This document shows positions 43,668 through 52,376 of a DNA stretch of 56,583 bases, one piece after another. A model generated the notes under the pieces. That model saw nothing but the letters and a program-made list of their open reading frames with translations. It was not told the DNA's origin and did no database searches. The DNA comes from Actinomycetota bacterium. Lineage in GTDB: Bacteria; Actinomycetota; Actinomycetes; Nanopelagicales; Nanopelagicaceae. How positions within the stretch are numbered: the first letter of the stretch is position 1; every line of letters begins with the position of its first letter. Both the position numbers and the translations under genes were made by a program. The stretch spans positions 1 through 56,583 of the forward strand of contig CANFXM010000002.1 of the NCBI GenBank assembly GCA_947451045.1, in the 5' to 3' direction.

Positions 43668-44763
43668 TGAGTAAATCCTTTATGAGTGCGTGTAAGAGTG
43701 CACTTCTCTCTTCAAGTCGAGATGTATCAATCCATTCATTTGCAGCATGGGCGCCGCCACCAATTGCGCCAAGACCATCAAGCACTTGAGCGCCAGCCGC
43801 TGCTGCAAAATTTCCATCACTTGCACCACCGACCGAAGCGTGACCGAGAGCTGGAAAACCAATTTCTTGTGCAACTTTCTCTGCTCGTTCGTAAAGTTTT
43901 AGAGTCGAAGTGGTTTCAAGGGGCGGCCTATTGAAACCACCAGTGATAACAATGCGCGCCTCTGAATTTTCTGGTGTGAAAGCTTTAATAGCTTTTTCTA
44001 CTCTTTCTAACTCGTTCATAGAGAAAGAGCGAATATCGACATCAAGAGTTGCCAAATCAGGAACTGTGTTCGTTGTATTTCCACTGCGCACCATTGTTGG
44101 AACAACAGTTGTACCGTTGGAGGAATTTTCAAGTTCTTTGAGAGCCAAAATAATTCGGGCAATTTCGACGGTCGAATTGATTCCTTTTTCCGGTTCTAGC
44201 CCTGCATGAGATGCGCGACCATGAACATTGATTTGATACATAGCAGTACCTTTGCGACCAGTCTTTACTTTGCCGTCAAGACTTGCTTCTAGTACAAGAA
44301 CTGCTGAAGCTTTTGCTGAAATTTCTTTGATAAATTCTTTTGAAGTCGCACTTCCTGTCTCTTCATCAGTTGTTGCAACTAATGCGACTGAACCATCAAC
44401 GCCATTGAGTGCATAAAGCGCTTGTACAAATCCAGCTTTCATATCAAAGATGCCAGGGCCACGGGCAATATTTTCTTCAACACTCCATAACGGAGAAAAA
44501 GAATTGTGAGGCCAAACAGTGTCTAAATGTGCGAGCAAAATTACTTTTGGTTGCTGAGCACCCCACCAAAAAACTGGACGACCATTTACTTCGCGAATTT
44601 CTGCTGGCATTCCGAGAACTCGCGTCGCGATATCACTTGCCAATTTCACAACATCACGACAAGCATCGAGATCTTCGGTAGGGGATTCCATTTTTACAAG
44701 TGCTTCAATCGCTGCGAGCATGGAGTCAATTCTGCCGTATTCGGCGGGACTCTGGTGGCTCAT
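43660..44763 (-). CDS. M20-family metallopeptidase
   Basis: A 367-residue zinc hydrolase of the carboxypeptidase G2-like M20A group. Zinc ligands are seen in LLAHLDTVWP (His, with Asp two residues on), GPGIFDMKAGF (Asp), TTDEETGS (Glu pair) and GGGAHAANEW (His). The dimerisation domain starts after GRKGTAMYQINVHGRASHAG. Substrate may be a folate-glutamate or acyl-amino-acid conjugate. Its placement between two helicase-family genes, with overlap at both ends, is odd; no repair role is known to me. Confidence 0.88.
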   Translation of the reverse strand: MSHQSPAEYGRIDSMLAAIEALVKMESPTEDLDACRDVVKLASDIATRVLGMPAEIREVNGRPVFWWGAQQPKVILLAHLDTVWPHNSFSPLWSVEENIARGPGIFDMKAGFVQALYALNGVDGSVALVATTDEETGSATSKEFIKEISAKASAVLVLEASLDGKVKTGRKGTAMYQINVHGRASHAGLEPEKGINSTVEIARIILALKELENSSNGTTVVPTMVRSGNTTNTVPDLATLDVDIRSFSMNELERVEKAIKAFTPENSEARIVITGGFNRPPLETTSTLKLYERAEKVAQEIGFPALGHASVGGASDGNFAAAAGAQVLDGLGAIGGGAHAANEWIDTSRLEERSALLHALIKDLLND

Positions 44764-46955
44764 AATGGCGCCACACCTGTAATGCGCGGAATTCTAAAGG
44801 TTTGTAGTTCACCAGTGGCGTGATCACGAGCGATAAGGGAACCCGCACTAACTTTAAGTGGATCAATAATTCGATGAGAAACAGAACCATTGTTATCGGC
44901 ATAGCCAATCGAGAGTGATTGAGCTTTTTCGATGTATTGCGTTAACAGTTCAAGAGTTTCATTTGCAGTTGTGCGCGGAAGTGAACCGAGTGCAGCACTG
45001 GCAACGCTTCGAAGATGTGTCTGTCTATGACTAGATTTCTCTCCAGTGCGCAGTGCCCGGATAGCTGATATCAAATTTTCTTCTGTCGGAGATTCAATTT
45101 CTCCAATAATTCTTGGTGGACGAGGCTTTGTGACTGCGCGATTACTACGAGGCCCAGCCAACATAAGGCCAGAAGAAGATTCACCCGCTGGAAGATAACC
45201 TGCCTCGCGCAATATGCGCATTGCGTCCGTTGCATCATGGTCACAAATGAGGACTTCGGGAGCAATTCGACGTAACGATAAAACTTCTAAGCGTTTGTCA
45301 TTGATGATTTGGGCGATCAGTGCGGAATCTTCACAACGAATAAACGAAGATGTATTTCCAACTCGTAGCTTTCCATGTTTCTTTGCAACATCTGCAATGA
45401 GATATTCCAAAGGTTGTGGCATTGGAGTTTTTGAAATTTTCTTGAGGAATGTACTTACCTCTTCGCCAGTTTTACCATGGTCGAGTGCACGACGAATTGT
45501 TGCCTCACTAAATCGATAAACGGTCGCACCTCCACGACTTTCAATATCGGCCATAATTGCAAGTTGTCCTGAAATTTCATGTTCTAGCGGTCCTGGCGCA
45601 ATTGCAGTGTTATCGCTTTGAATTAATATGTGATCAACTGTCTTTGGGAGATCTGCATCTATTAAGGCCAAATCTTCAGAGTTAATAAGTGCGGCGCCAT
45701 ATTTTGATAATGCGCCTTGTCCAGTAATTCCAAGCCATTCAGCTTCGCGCAAACTCCATTCGACAAGCTCGTCTTGTAGCGAAGAATTTCTACGAAGGGG
45801 TGCACGCCAAGAGAAAAGTTCTTGGAATGAATCTTTGTTTGGTGCAATCGAAGAATTCTCGTACAGAAGTTGCAAAGTCAACGAGCGAACTCGGGCAGCA
45901 TTTACTCGATCTAGTTCTGGACCAAGTGCTGCAATATTCTTAGATTCAGCACGCCCTACTAAGCCACTAACCCGAGAAGTTATGAGCCATTGGCTTGCAA
46001 TTACTTGCCAGCGTTGTGCTGGAGTTTGCATCAACCAAATATCAAATTTATTACTTGGCATGATTTGGTCATCGGCATTGATTGCAATGAGTGATGAAAG
46101 GTAAGCAAGTTCAGCGATGAAAGCGGTACAACTTTCATCGACACCTAAATGATTGGCAGCAACTTTCAAATCGCGAACACCGAGACCCCCGGCTCGAAGG
46201 GAATCAGCTGGTTCTTGCGCCCAGAAATTCAATAACTCTTCGACCCACCGCAATACGGTTGAAATATTAGCTATGGCTGCGAGGTTTCGATTCTTTTCAT
46301 CACGTTTTGTGCCTTTGAGTATGGGGGGCTGTACAAACCGTTGTTTATGAATCTTTCCTTCGCGTAAATAGATTGCAACTTCACGCGGCAGTATTACTGT
46401 TCGTTGATCTAAGGGCACAAGGAATTTTTCTTTGAGTAACCACGCAACACCAGGACCTGGATTTTTTATATCACCCACGCTTCCACGTGGCGGTCCCCAA
46501 ATAAGGTGAGATAAAACTTTTTCAGCATCTTTAGGAATGTCATTCAAAGTAGAAAGTTTTAGTTTAGCCATTGACGTAGGTCCAAGACCTGCAGGTTCAT
46601 TTCCGATTACCTCACGTAATTGGTAGGGCAATCGCAGGCCTTCATCGGATGGATACAAAAGGCCCATTGAGATCAGGAATGGAATTACTTCTAGTGCTGC
46701 TTTTTCGGTGACTGCGACAATATCTTTTTCTCGGAGCGGTTCATCAAGAGCAGCACAGGCTTCAAGAACTTGGAACTGCCACTTATTGAGTGAATCTATG
46801 GCACGCGCCAAACTTGGTGCGGATGTTGCACGCACTGCAAGCGAGGCAATATCAGGTGGAACTGGAGTTATGAGATCGGGACGTGCAGAAAAAAGCGCAA
46901 GCAATGCCTCATCGTCGACATTGCGTAAGTGGTCGGTGAATGAGCGCTTTTCCAT
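44760..46955 (-). CDS. Helicase-associated protein (XPB/Ssl2-like, actinobacterial)
   Basis: A 731-residue cytoplasmic protein with no Walker A motif that I can see. The region from HILIQSDNTAIAPGPLEHE to RFSEATIRRALDHGKT matches the helicase C-terminal/XPB-Ssl2-like domain found in large actinobacterial proteins, and the end carries a WYL-like SIGYADNNGSVSHRIIDPLKVS element. In Mycobacterium the homologue (Rv0862c) adjoins the XPB gene (Rv0861c). Here the M20 gene lies between them. Its -10 and start region are weak; TAATGT lies nine bases before ATG. Likely a repair partner of XPB. Confidence 0.82.
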   Translation of the reverse strand: MEKRSFTDHLRNVDDEALLALFSARPDLITPVPPDIASLAVRATSAPSLARAIDSLNKWQFQVLEACAALDEPLREKDIVAVTEKAALEVIPFLISMGLLYPSDEGLRLPYQLREVIGNEPAGLGPTSMAKLKLSTLNDIPKDAEKVLSHLIWGPPRGSVGDIKNPGPGVAWLLKEKFLVPLDQRTVILPREVAIYLREGKIHKQRFVQPPILKGTKRDEKNRNLAAIANISTVLRWVEELLNFWAQEPADSLRAGGLGVRDLKVAANHLGVDESCTAFIAELAYLSSLIAINADDQIMPSNKFDIWLMQTPAQRWQVIASQWLITSRVSGLVGRAESKNIAALGPELDRVNAARVRSLTLQLLYENSSIAPNKDSFQELFSWRAPLRRNSSLQDELVEWSLREAEWLGITGQGALSKYGAALINSEDLALIDADLPKTVDHILIQSDNTAIAPGPLEHEISGQLAIMADIESRGGATVYRFSEATIRRALDHGKTGEEVSTFLKKISKTPMPQPLEYLIADVAKKHGKLRVGNTSSFIRCEDSALIAQIINDKRLEVLSLRRIAPEVLICDHDATDAMRILREAGYLPAGESSSGLMLAGPRSNRAVTKPRPPRIIGEIESPTEENLISAIRALRTGEKSSHRQTHLRSVASAALGSLPRTTANETLELLTQYIEKAQSLSIGYADNNGSVSHRIIDPLKVSAGSLIARDHATGELQTFRIPRITGVAPL

Positions 46956-47006
46956 AACTTGCCTACATTACTGGCAAGTGCGTGCTTCTGTGTAATCGAG
47001 ACGGTT

Positions 47007-47774
47007 TTAATCTCGCTTTGCGCGTGGCGTTAGCCAAGTAGCCAAGGCAGCAATTCGGATAACAATTGGGGAAAATGCTTTTGTAAATATTCGTGCGCGC
47101 CTAAAATCGTGAATTGGCCACCCTTCTGCCATTGCGCGAATTCCGAGAATTGCATCAGGATTGATTGCACATGGATGACCAACTGCTAATAAAAGTGGAA
47201 GATCATTGTGGCTATCTGAATATGAATAACAATTCTCTAGTACAAAGCCTTTTTCAATTGCTAGCTTCTCAATGGCTTTAGCTTTTTCTTTTCCGTGAAG
47301 TAATTCTCCAAGCATGGCTCCTGTGTAGGTGCCATCTTTTACTTCAGCCCGACTTCCAAGCGCTCCAGTAAATCCCAATCTCTTCGCGATAAGAATCGCC
47401 ATGTCTTCAGGAGCTGCCGTAACAAGCCAGACTTCTTCACCATTTCGCAAATGATTTTCCGCAATATCAATAGTTCCTTGCCACATTTTAGGTGAGACAT
47501 ATTCATCATAAATATCTTGTGCAATCGCTTCAATATCTTTCACTGAATGGCCGCCGATAAAATCGGTTGCAGCATCCTGAAATCTTTTTATCTCTTCGCT
47601 ATTTTCTTTACCGGTCAATCGAAAGCGCAAATTTGCAAGCACGAACCTTGAAATATCCCCTTTGGTGAAGAAGCCTCGTTGATACATGCCTCGACCCAAG
47701 AAGTAGAGGCTAGATCCGCGTATCAGCGTGTTATCGACATCAAAAAAGGCTGCTCGTTTCTGCGTGAGTGCCAT
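47007..47774 (-). CDS. HAD-superfamily IB phosphatase (SerB-like)
   Basis: A 255-residue haloacid dehalogenase-type phosphatase. Motif I FFDVDNTLIRG (nucleophile Asp), motif II VTAAPED, motif III Lys region KEKAKAIEKLA, motif IV SYSDSHNDLPLL. Subclass IB is named for PSP-like members acting on phosphoserine or small phosphoesters; the substrate is uncertain. A hydrophobic C-terminal segment follows. A SerB1-type gene occupies this neighbourhood in Mycobacterium. Leaderless start: TAAGGT ends six bases before ATG. Confidence 0.88.
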   Translation of the reverse strand: MALTQKRAAFFDVDNTLIRGSSLYFLGRGMYQRGFFTKGDISRFVLANLRFRLTGKENSEEIKRFQDAATDFIGGHSVKDIEAIAQDIYDEYVSPKMWQGTIDIAENHLRNGEEVWLVTAAPEDMAILIAKRLGFTGALGSRAEVKDGTYTGAMLGELLHGKEKAKAIEKLAIEKGFVLENCYSYSDSHNDLPLLLAVGHPCAINPDAILGIRAMAEGWPIHDFRRARIFTKAFSPIVIRIAALATWLTPRAKRD

Positions 47775-47780
47775 GTCACT

Positions 47781-47786
47781 ACCTTA
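47781..47786 (-). promoter_or_regulatory. -10 element of the HAD phosphatase gene (leaderless)
   Basis: TAAGGT on the minus strand ends six bases (AGTGAC) before the ATG at 47774, with no ribosome-binding site. Confidence 0.5.
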
Positions 47787-47812
47787 TCGATAAGGGCTCA
47801 GATTGGACGCTT

Positions 47813-47818
47813 TATGCT
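47813..47818 (+). promoter_or_regulatory. -10 element of the histidine phosphatase gene (leaderless)
   Basis: TATGCT ends six bases (TATCCA) before the ATG at 47825. This would drive the histidine phosphatase and the cytochrome c maturation genes after it. Confidence 0.5.
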
Positions 47819-47824
47819 TATCCA

Positions 47825-48448
47825 ATGAGCAGCACTGTCCATGTAATTCGTCATGGTGAAGTTGAGAATCCGCAGAAGATTCTTTATGGGCGCCAACTTG
47901 GTTGGAAGCTCTCTTCACGTGGTCAAGAAATGGCAGAAGTAATTGGTGAATGGTCAAAGACAATTAATTTAGGCGCTCTACATGTATCACCTCTACAACG
48001 AGCACAAGAGACCGCTGCTCCAATTGTCAAGGCGCACAATATTTCAATAACAACTGACGAAAGATTAATCGAGGCAGCAAATATTTTTGAAGGAAAATCT
48101 TTCGAATTAGGTAGTGGAGTTCTCAAACACCCATCATCATGGCGTCATCTCTATAACCCTTGGAAACCATCATGGGGTGAGCCATATATTGAGATTATCA
48201 ATCGCATGCTTCCTGCTGTCTTTGCAGCCAAAGAGGCGGCAAATGGTAAAGATGCAATATGTGTTTCACATCAGCTACCAATATGGATTTTGCGAAGTGC
48301 AATAGAAAATCGCCATCTTATTCATGATCCACGAAAGCGTGAATGCACATTAGCTTCTGTAACAAGTATCCATTTTGATGATGATGGAATTATTAGCGGT
48401 ACTTCATATTCGGAACCTGCGCGGCATTTGTTGCCAGCGAAAAAATAA
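47825..48448 (+). CDS. Histidine phosphatase (phosphoglycerate mutase-like)
   Basis: A 207-residue protein of the phosphoglycerate mutase-like family. The phospho-His motif is VIRHGEVENP, the second half is HVSPLQRAQETAAPI, and the second His is CVSHQLPIW. Substrate unknown. I place the start at ATG 47825, whose -10 lies six bases upstream; the listed 47768 start overlaps the divergent gene. In Mycobacterium its counterpart (Rv0525) also precedes the thioredoxin-like/CcdA/ResB/CcsA genes. Confidence 0.88.
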   Translation: MSSTVHVIRHGEVENPQKILYGRQLGWKLSSRGQEMAEVIGEWSKTINLGALHVSPLQRAQETAAPIVKAHNISITTDERLIEAANIFEGKSFELGSGVLKHPSSWRHLYNPWKPSWGEPYIEIINRMLPAVFAAKEAANGKDAICVSHQLPIWILRSAIENRHLIHDPRKRECTLASVTSIHFDDDGIISGTSYSEPARHLLPAKK

Positions 48449-48990
48449 TGCTAAAAAAGCTTCTAGCCGTTGTCGTCACATCAGCTTTTATACTTACTGG
48501 TTGTGGCGGTGGAGGTACTTCATCGGCTCAAAAGAGTTTTATCTCAGGTGATGGCAACATAACTTTCATTGAGCAATCGCAGCGCCAATTAGCCCCGAAG
48601 CTCTCAGGGATGACGCTAAAGGGAGTGAATTATTCATTACCTGGCAACTCCATTGCCGTCATTAATGTCTGGGCCTCATGGTGTGCACCATGTCGTGCTG
48701 AAGCACCAACTCTTGCAGCACTCTCACAAAAATATAACAAAGTAGCTTTTGTTGGAATATTGACACGTGATAATCCAGTGAGCGCCGAAGCATTTGAAAG
48801 AAGATTTGCGCTGCCCTATCCAACACTAATAGATGATTCGGTATTGATTGGATTTAGAAAAACCTTACCTGCAAATGCCATTCCATCAACTGTTGTTATC
48901 GATAAAAATGGAAAAGTAGCGGGACGAATTTCGGGTGAGATAACAGTTGCATCGCTGAGCACGCTGATTGAAAAAGTGAGTGCGGAATGA
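48448..48990 (+). CDS. TlpA/ResA-like thioredoxin lipoprotein
   Basis: A 180-residue exported lipoprotein (lipobox FILTGC) with a thioredoxin fold and active site WASWCAPCR. It keeps the two heme-binding cysteines of apocytochrome c reduced before heme attachment, receiving electrons from CcdA. The cis-Pro is in NAIPSTVVIDKNGK. Its ATG overlaps the previous stop (TAATG) and its own end overlaps ccdA by four bases. The ResA name is inferred from context. Confidence 0.9.
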   Translation: MLKKLLAVVVTSAFILTGCGGGGTSSAQKSFISGDGNITFIEQSQRQLAPKLSGMTLKGVNYSLPGNSIAVINVWASWCAPCRAEAPTLAALSQKYNKVAFVGILTRDNPVSAEAFERRFALPYPTLIDDSVLIGFRKTLPANAIPSTVVIDKNGKVAGRISGEITVASLSTLIEKVSAE

Positions 48991-49712
48991 AGGAATTTAT
49001 AGTCTCGCAATTATTAGATGGTTTTCTTTTAGCAGCATTCCCAATCGCCTTTATCGCTGGCTTGATTTCATTTCTTTCACCATGCGTTCTTCCGCTTGTG
49101 CCAGGGTATCTTTCATTTGCGGCTGGTTTCTCCAAGAGTCGCGGCAAAGTCTTACTTGGTTCTTTGCTATTCGTACTGGGATTTTCTTTTGTCTTTATTT
49201 CTTACGGAATTCTTTTTGGTGGAATCGGTTCAACTCTTGCAGTACATGAGGTAGGAATAACGCGAGTATTAGGTTTCTTTACTATCGCACTCGGAATAGT
49301 TTTCTTGGGAGTGTTCCCTATGGCTCCAACTATTAGGCCGCGGATGAATACAACGGGTGGACTCATTGGTGCACCACTATTGGGATTTCTATTTGGAATC
49401 GGATGGACACCATGTATTGGTCCGGCACTAGCGACAGTTCAAACTCTGGCTTTCCAAGAGTCTAGTGCGCTGCGTGGTGCAATTCTTTCCTTTGGTTATT
49501 GTTTAGGTCTTGGATTGCCATTCATACTCTCTGGACTTTTTCTGGATAAATCAGAAAGACTGCGAAAATTATTAGTACGTCGTGGAAATTTAGTAACAAT
49601 TATTGGTGGAATATTTCTCATCTGTATTGGTATTTTGCAAGTAGCAGGCGTGTGGAGCGATGTAATGAATTCATTGCGTTCATTGATGAGTGATTATGTG
49701 CCGGTGATCTAA
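48987..49712 (+). CDS. ccdA: Cytochrome c biogenesis thiol transporter CcdA
   Basis: A 241-residue membrane protein with six helices of the CcdA/DsbD-beta family. The two redox cysteines sit in the first and fourth helices (FLSPCVLPLVPGYLSF and GWTPCIGPALATV). It transfers electrons from cytoplasmic thioredoxin to the extracytoplasmic TlpA/ResA-like protein. Overlaps by four bases with the gene upstream and by one with resB. Confidence 0.95.
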   Translation: MKEFIVSQLLDGFLLAAFPIAFIAGLISFLSPCVLPLVPGYLSFAAGFSKSRGKVLLGSLLFVLGFSFVFISYGILFGGIGSTLAVHEVGITRVLGFFTIALGIVFLGVFPMAPTIRPRMNTTGGLIGAPLLGFLFGIGWTPCIGPALATVQTLAFQESSALRGAILSFGYCLGLGLPFILSGLFLDKSERLRKLLVRRGNLVTIIGGIFLICIGILQVAGVWSDVMNSLRSLMSDYVPVI

Positions 49713-51187
49713 TGACAAACGAAATTGAAATACCTGAACTAGGCGCTCTGGGCTTATTTCGTTACAGTTGGCGCCAGCTCACAAGCATGCGTACTGCGCT
49801 CATACTTTTATTGATGTTGGGTGTTGCATCCATCCCGGGTTCTTTGATTCCGCAAAGAGATCAAAACCCAATGAAAGTCACTCAGTATTTTACGAATTCT
49901 CCAGGTGCGGCTAGATGGATGGATCGTTTCTCACTATTTGATGTCTATGGTTCACCATGGTTTAGTGCAATCTATATATTGCTATTTATTTCACTTATCG
50001 GTTGCGTACTTCCGCGCTCTATCGAACATTTTCATGCGGCACGCGCTCTACCTCCTGTGACGCCAAAGAATCTTCAACGGATGGAGTTCTATAACACTTG
50101 GGACTCGAATGGCAGTGAATTAGATCGTGCCCATTCATGGTTGAAGTCAAGTCATTTTCGAATTCTAAAAACTGATAATTCGATTTCAGCTGAGAAGGGT
50201 TTTACTCGTGAAACCGGCAATCTTTTCTTCCATCTCTCCCTTATTTTAATTCTAGTAGGAGTTGGATTTGGATCCTTGTTTGGCATGCGCGGAGAAGCGA
50301 TTGTCAATGTAGGAGAGCGCTTTATAAATGTACCCACAACCTATGACTCGCTCACTTTTGGTAAATTATTTAGTGAAAAAGATTTACCACCATTCGTTAT
50401 TACCGTTGATAAATTTGTAGCAAAATATAATCCTGTGACAAATATGCCAGAGGATTACACTTTATGGGTTACAGAAGTTGAAAAGCCTGGGGCCCCTGCA
50501 GTCAAGAAGATCATCAAGGTTAATCACCCGCTGACTTTTGGTAGTACAAATGTTTATCTGCAAGCAAATGGTTACTCACCAATCGTTACAGTAAGAGATA
50601 AAGCTGGAAATGTAGCCTTGCAAGGTCCAATTCCATTTTTACCGCAGGATGGCAACCTTCGTTCAATTGGTGCAATCAAAGTGCCTGATGCGAAACCACA
50701 GATTGGTTTCGTAGCTTCATTCCTACCAACTCAAGCCCGTGATGCGCTTCGTGGTGGAATAAGTGTCTTTCCAGAAGCGCTCGATCCAAAACTTTTATTT
50801 TCCGTTTGGCGAGGCGATCTAGCGTTAGATAAAGGAATCCCACAATCTGTTTATCGGATAGATACTTCTAAGATGGAAAGAATTGGCCTGCATTCACTCA
50901 AGCCAGGTGAAACATTTTTTTACGATGGGGGCTCCATCACATTTGAAGGAATTGTGCCGTGGGTAAATTTGCAAGTGGTTCGAGATCCCGGAAAGACCTA
51001 CGCACTTCTTGGCGGTATTGTTGCCATCCTAGGTTTACTTGCTTCACTCTTTACTCGTAGGCGACGAATATGGATTCGCATAAACGATGACGGAAGAGTT
51101 GAAGTTGCAGGCTTAGCAAAGAATGCAGCACCAGGACTCGAAGAAGAGATTAAAAAGTTATTTAGATTATTGAACGGGGAGAAATAG
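49712..51187 (+). CDS. resB: Cytochrome c biogenesis protein ResB (Ccs1)
   Basis: A 491-residue System II component. Three N-terminal helices (about 27-45, 87-105, 163-190) are followed by a large extracytoplasmic domain (about 200-420) and one C-terminal helix (TYALLGGIVAILGLLASLFT). With CcsA it carries heme across the membrane and ligates it to CXXCH. The region LFFHLSLILILVGVGFG includes a candidate heme-ligand His. Start/stop overlap (TAATG) with ccdA. Confidence 0.94.
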   Translation: MTNEIEIPELGALGLFRYSWRQLTSMRTALILLLMLGVASIPGSLIPQRDQNPMKVTQYFTNSPGAARWMDRFSLFDVYGSPWFSAIYILLFISLIGCVLPRSIEHFHAARALPPVTPKNLQRMEFYNTWDSNGSELDRAHSWLKSSHFRILKTDNSISAEKGFTRETGNLFFHLSLILILVGVGFGSLFGMRGEAIVNVGERFINVPTTYDSLTFGKLFSEKDLPPFVITVDKFVAKYNPVTNMPEDYTLWVTEVEKPGAPAVKKIIKVNHPLTFGSTNVYLQANGYSPIVTVRDKAGNVALQGPIPFLPQDGNLRSIGAIKVPDAKPQIGFVASFLPTQARDALRGGISVFPEALDPKLLFSVWRGDLALDKGIPQSVYRIDTSKMERIGLHSLKPGETFFYDGGSITFEGIVPWVNLQVVRDPGKTYALLGGIVAILGLLASLFTRRRRIWIRINDDGRVEVAGLAKNAAPGLEEEIKKLFRLLNGEK

Positions 51188-52101
51188 TGTCACAAACGTG
51201 GGCTTACATTTCTAATTATTGTATTTATTCGGCGATGGCCGTTTATACCCTTTCATTCTTTGCGCATGCATATGAAACCGCATGGGCAGTTCGTTCTCCT
51301 CAAAGTGAAGAAGCATCCAGCGCTAATTTGCTGACTAAAACTTTGGATTACACACGCACAGAAAAAGTTGCTCGTATCGCGACTGCAATGATGATTCTTG
51401 GCTTTCTTCTTCTCTTTGCCGGTGTTATTGCTCGCGGACTATCTGCCCATCGCGTTCCTTGGGGAAATATGTATGAGTTTTCTATTACCGGTGCATTGGC
51501 ATTTACCGGCGCTTATTTAGGTGCACTTCGTAAATATGATTTGCGTTGGCTCGGCTTACTCGTCTCAATTGCTGTACTACTCACTTTAGGAACTGCAGTC
51601 GCAGTCCTTTATCGACCAAGCGCTCCTCTTGTACCTGCACTGAAATCGACATGGTTAGTCATACATGTTTCTGCTGCGATTATTTCAGGTGGAGTCTTTC
51701 TACTTGCCAATGTTATTGCCGCTGCATATTTATATTTGGATTCGATGGAGAGCAAAGGCCCACGTTCTGCTTGGGCGCAACGTTTGCCTTCACTTGAAGT
51801 TTTAGATCAACTCTCATATCGACTTGTTGCATTCGTTTTTCCATTATGGACTTTTGCAGTAATTGCAGGTGCCATATGGGCAGAGAGTGCGTGGGGACGA
51901 TATTGGGGTTGGGATCCTAAAGAGACTTGGGCTTTTATTACATGGGTTGCATATGCAGCTTATTTACATGCCCGTGTAACGATTGGCTGGCGTGGTCGCA
52001 GAGCTGCATGGCTATGTTTATTTGCAGGTTCTACATTCTTGTTCAACTACATATACGTAAATATTTATGGAACTGGTAAGCACACCTACTCAGGTTTATA
52101 A
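51187..52101 (+). CDS. ccsA: Cytochrome c biogenesis protein CcsA (CcsB/ResC)
   Basis: A 304-residue membrane protein with about eight helices and the heme-handling WWD-type motif in WGRYWGWDPKETWAF. His in HVPWGNMYEFS-like and VIHVSAAIIS stretches are likely external heme ligands. It completes the System II pair with ResB. GTG start overlaps the resB stop by one base. The stop is one base from that of the convergent small membrane protein gene. Confidence 0.94.
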   Translation: MSQTWAYISNYCIYSAMAVYTLSFFAHAYETAWAVRSPQSEEASSANLLTKTLDYTRTEKVARIATAMMILGFLLLFAGVIARGLSAHRVPWGNMYEFSITGALAFTGAYLGALRKYDLRWLGLLVSIAVLLTLGTAVAVLYRPSAPLVPALKSTWLVIHVSAAIISGGVFLLANVIAAAYLYLDSMESKGPRSAWAQRLPSLEVLDQLSYRLVAFVFPLWTFAVIAGAIWAESAWGRYWGWDPKETWAFITWVAYAAYLHARVTIGWRGRRAAWLCLFAGSTFLFNYIYVNIYGTGKHTYSGL

Positions 52102-52102
52102 A

Positions 52103-52357
52103 TTAAATTTTACGTAAGAAATCTGGATCATCATCCGGTGGCAAGATACGGCGCTTTGGTCCGCCCCCAAGTCCTGGACGCTTTGGTCGACCAGCAACCC
52201 AATAAGCAATTGGTCCAAGAGTTCCGATGAGAATAATGATGAGTATCCATCCCCACTTTGGAAGATTTCTTATTTGCGATTCGTCGGTACGCGCACAGTC
52301 AACAAGTGTGTAGATTGAAAAACCCACAAGTATCAAGGGGAGTAAGAAGCGAATCAT
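52103..52357 (-). CDS. Small membrane protein with PLDc_N-type domain
   Basis: An 84-residue protein with two membrane helices and the pattern YTLVDCARTDESQIRNLPKWGWI...TLGPIAYWVAGRP typical of the phospholipase D nuclease N-terminal (PLDc_N) domain, here standing alone. The tail is Pro/Arg/Gly-rich. Stand-alone PLDc_N proteins are common in actinobacteria near men and ccs genes; their role is unknown. Leaderless start: TAGACT ends six bases before ATG. Confidence 0.85.
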   Translation of the reverse strand: MIRFLLPLILVGFSIYTLVDCARTDESQIRNLPKWGWILIIILIGTLGPIAYWVAGRPKRPGLGGGPKRRILPPDDDPDFLRKI

Positions 52358-52363
52358 GAGAAG

Positions 52364-52369
52364 AGTCTA
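52364..52369 (-). promoter_or_regulatory. -10 element of the PLDc_N gene (leaderless)
   Basis: TAGACT on the minus strand ends six bases (CTTCTC) before the ATG at 52357. It lies immediately past the menA stop region. Confidence 0.5.
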
Positions 52370-52376
52370 ACGCTCT

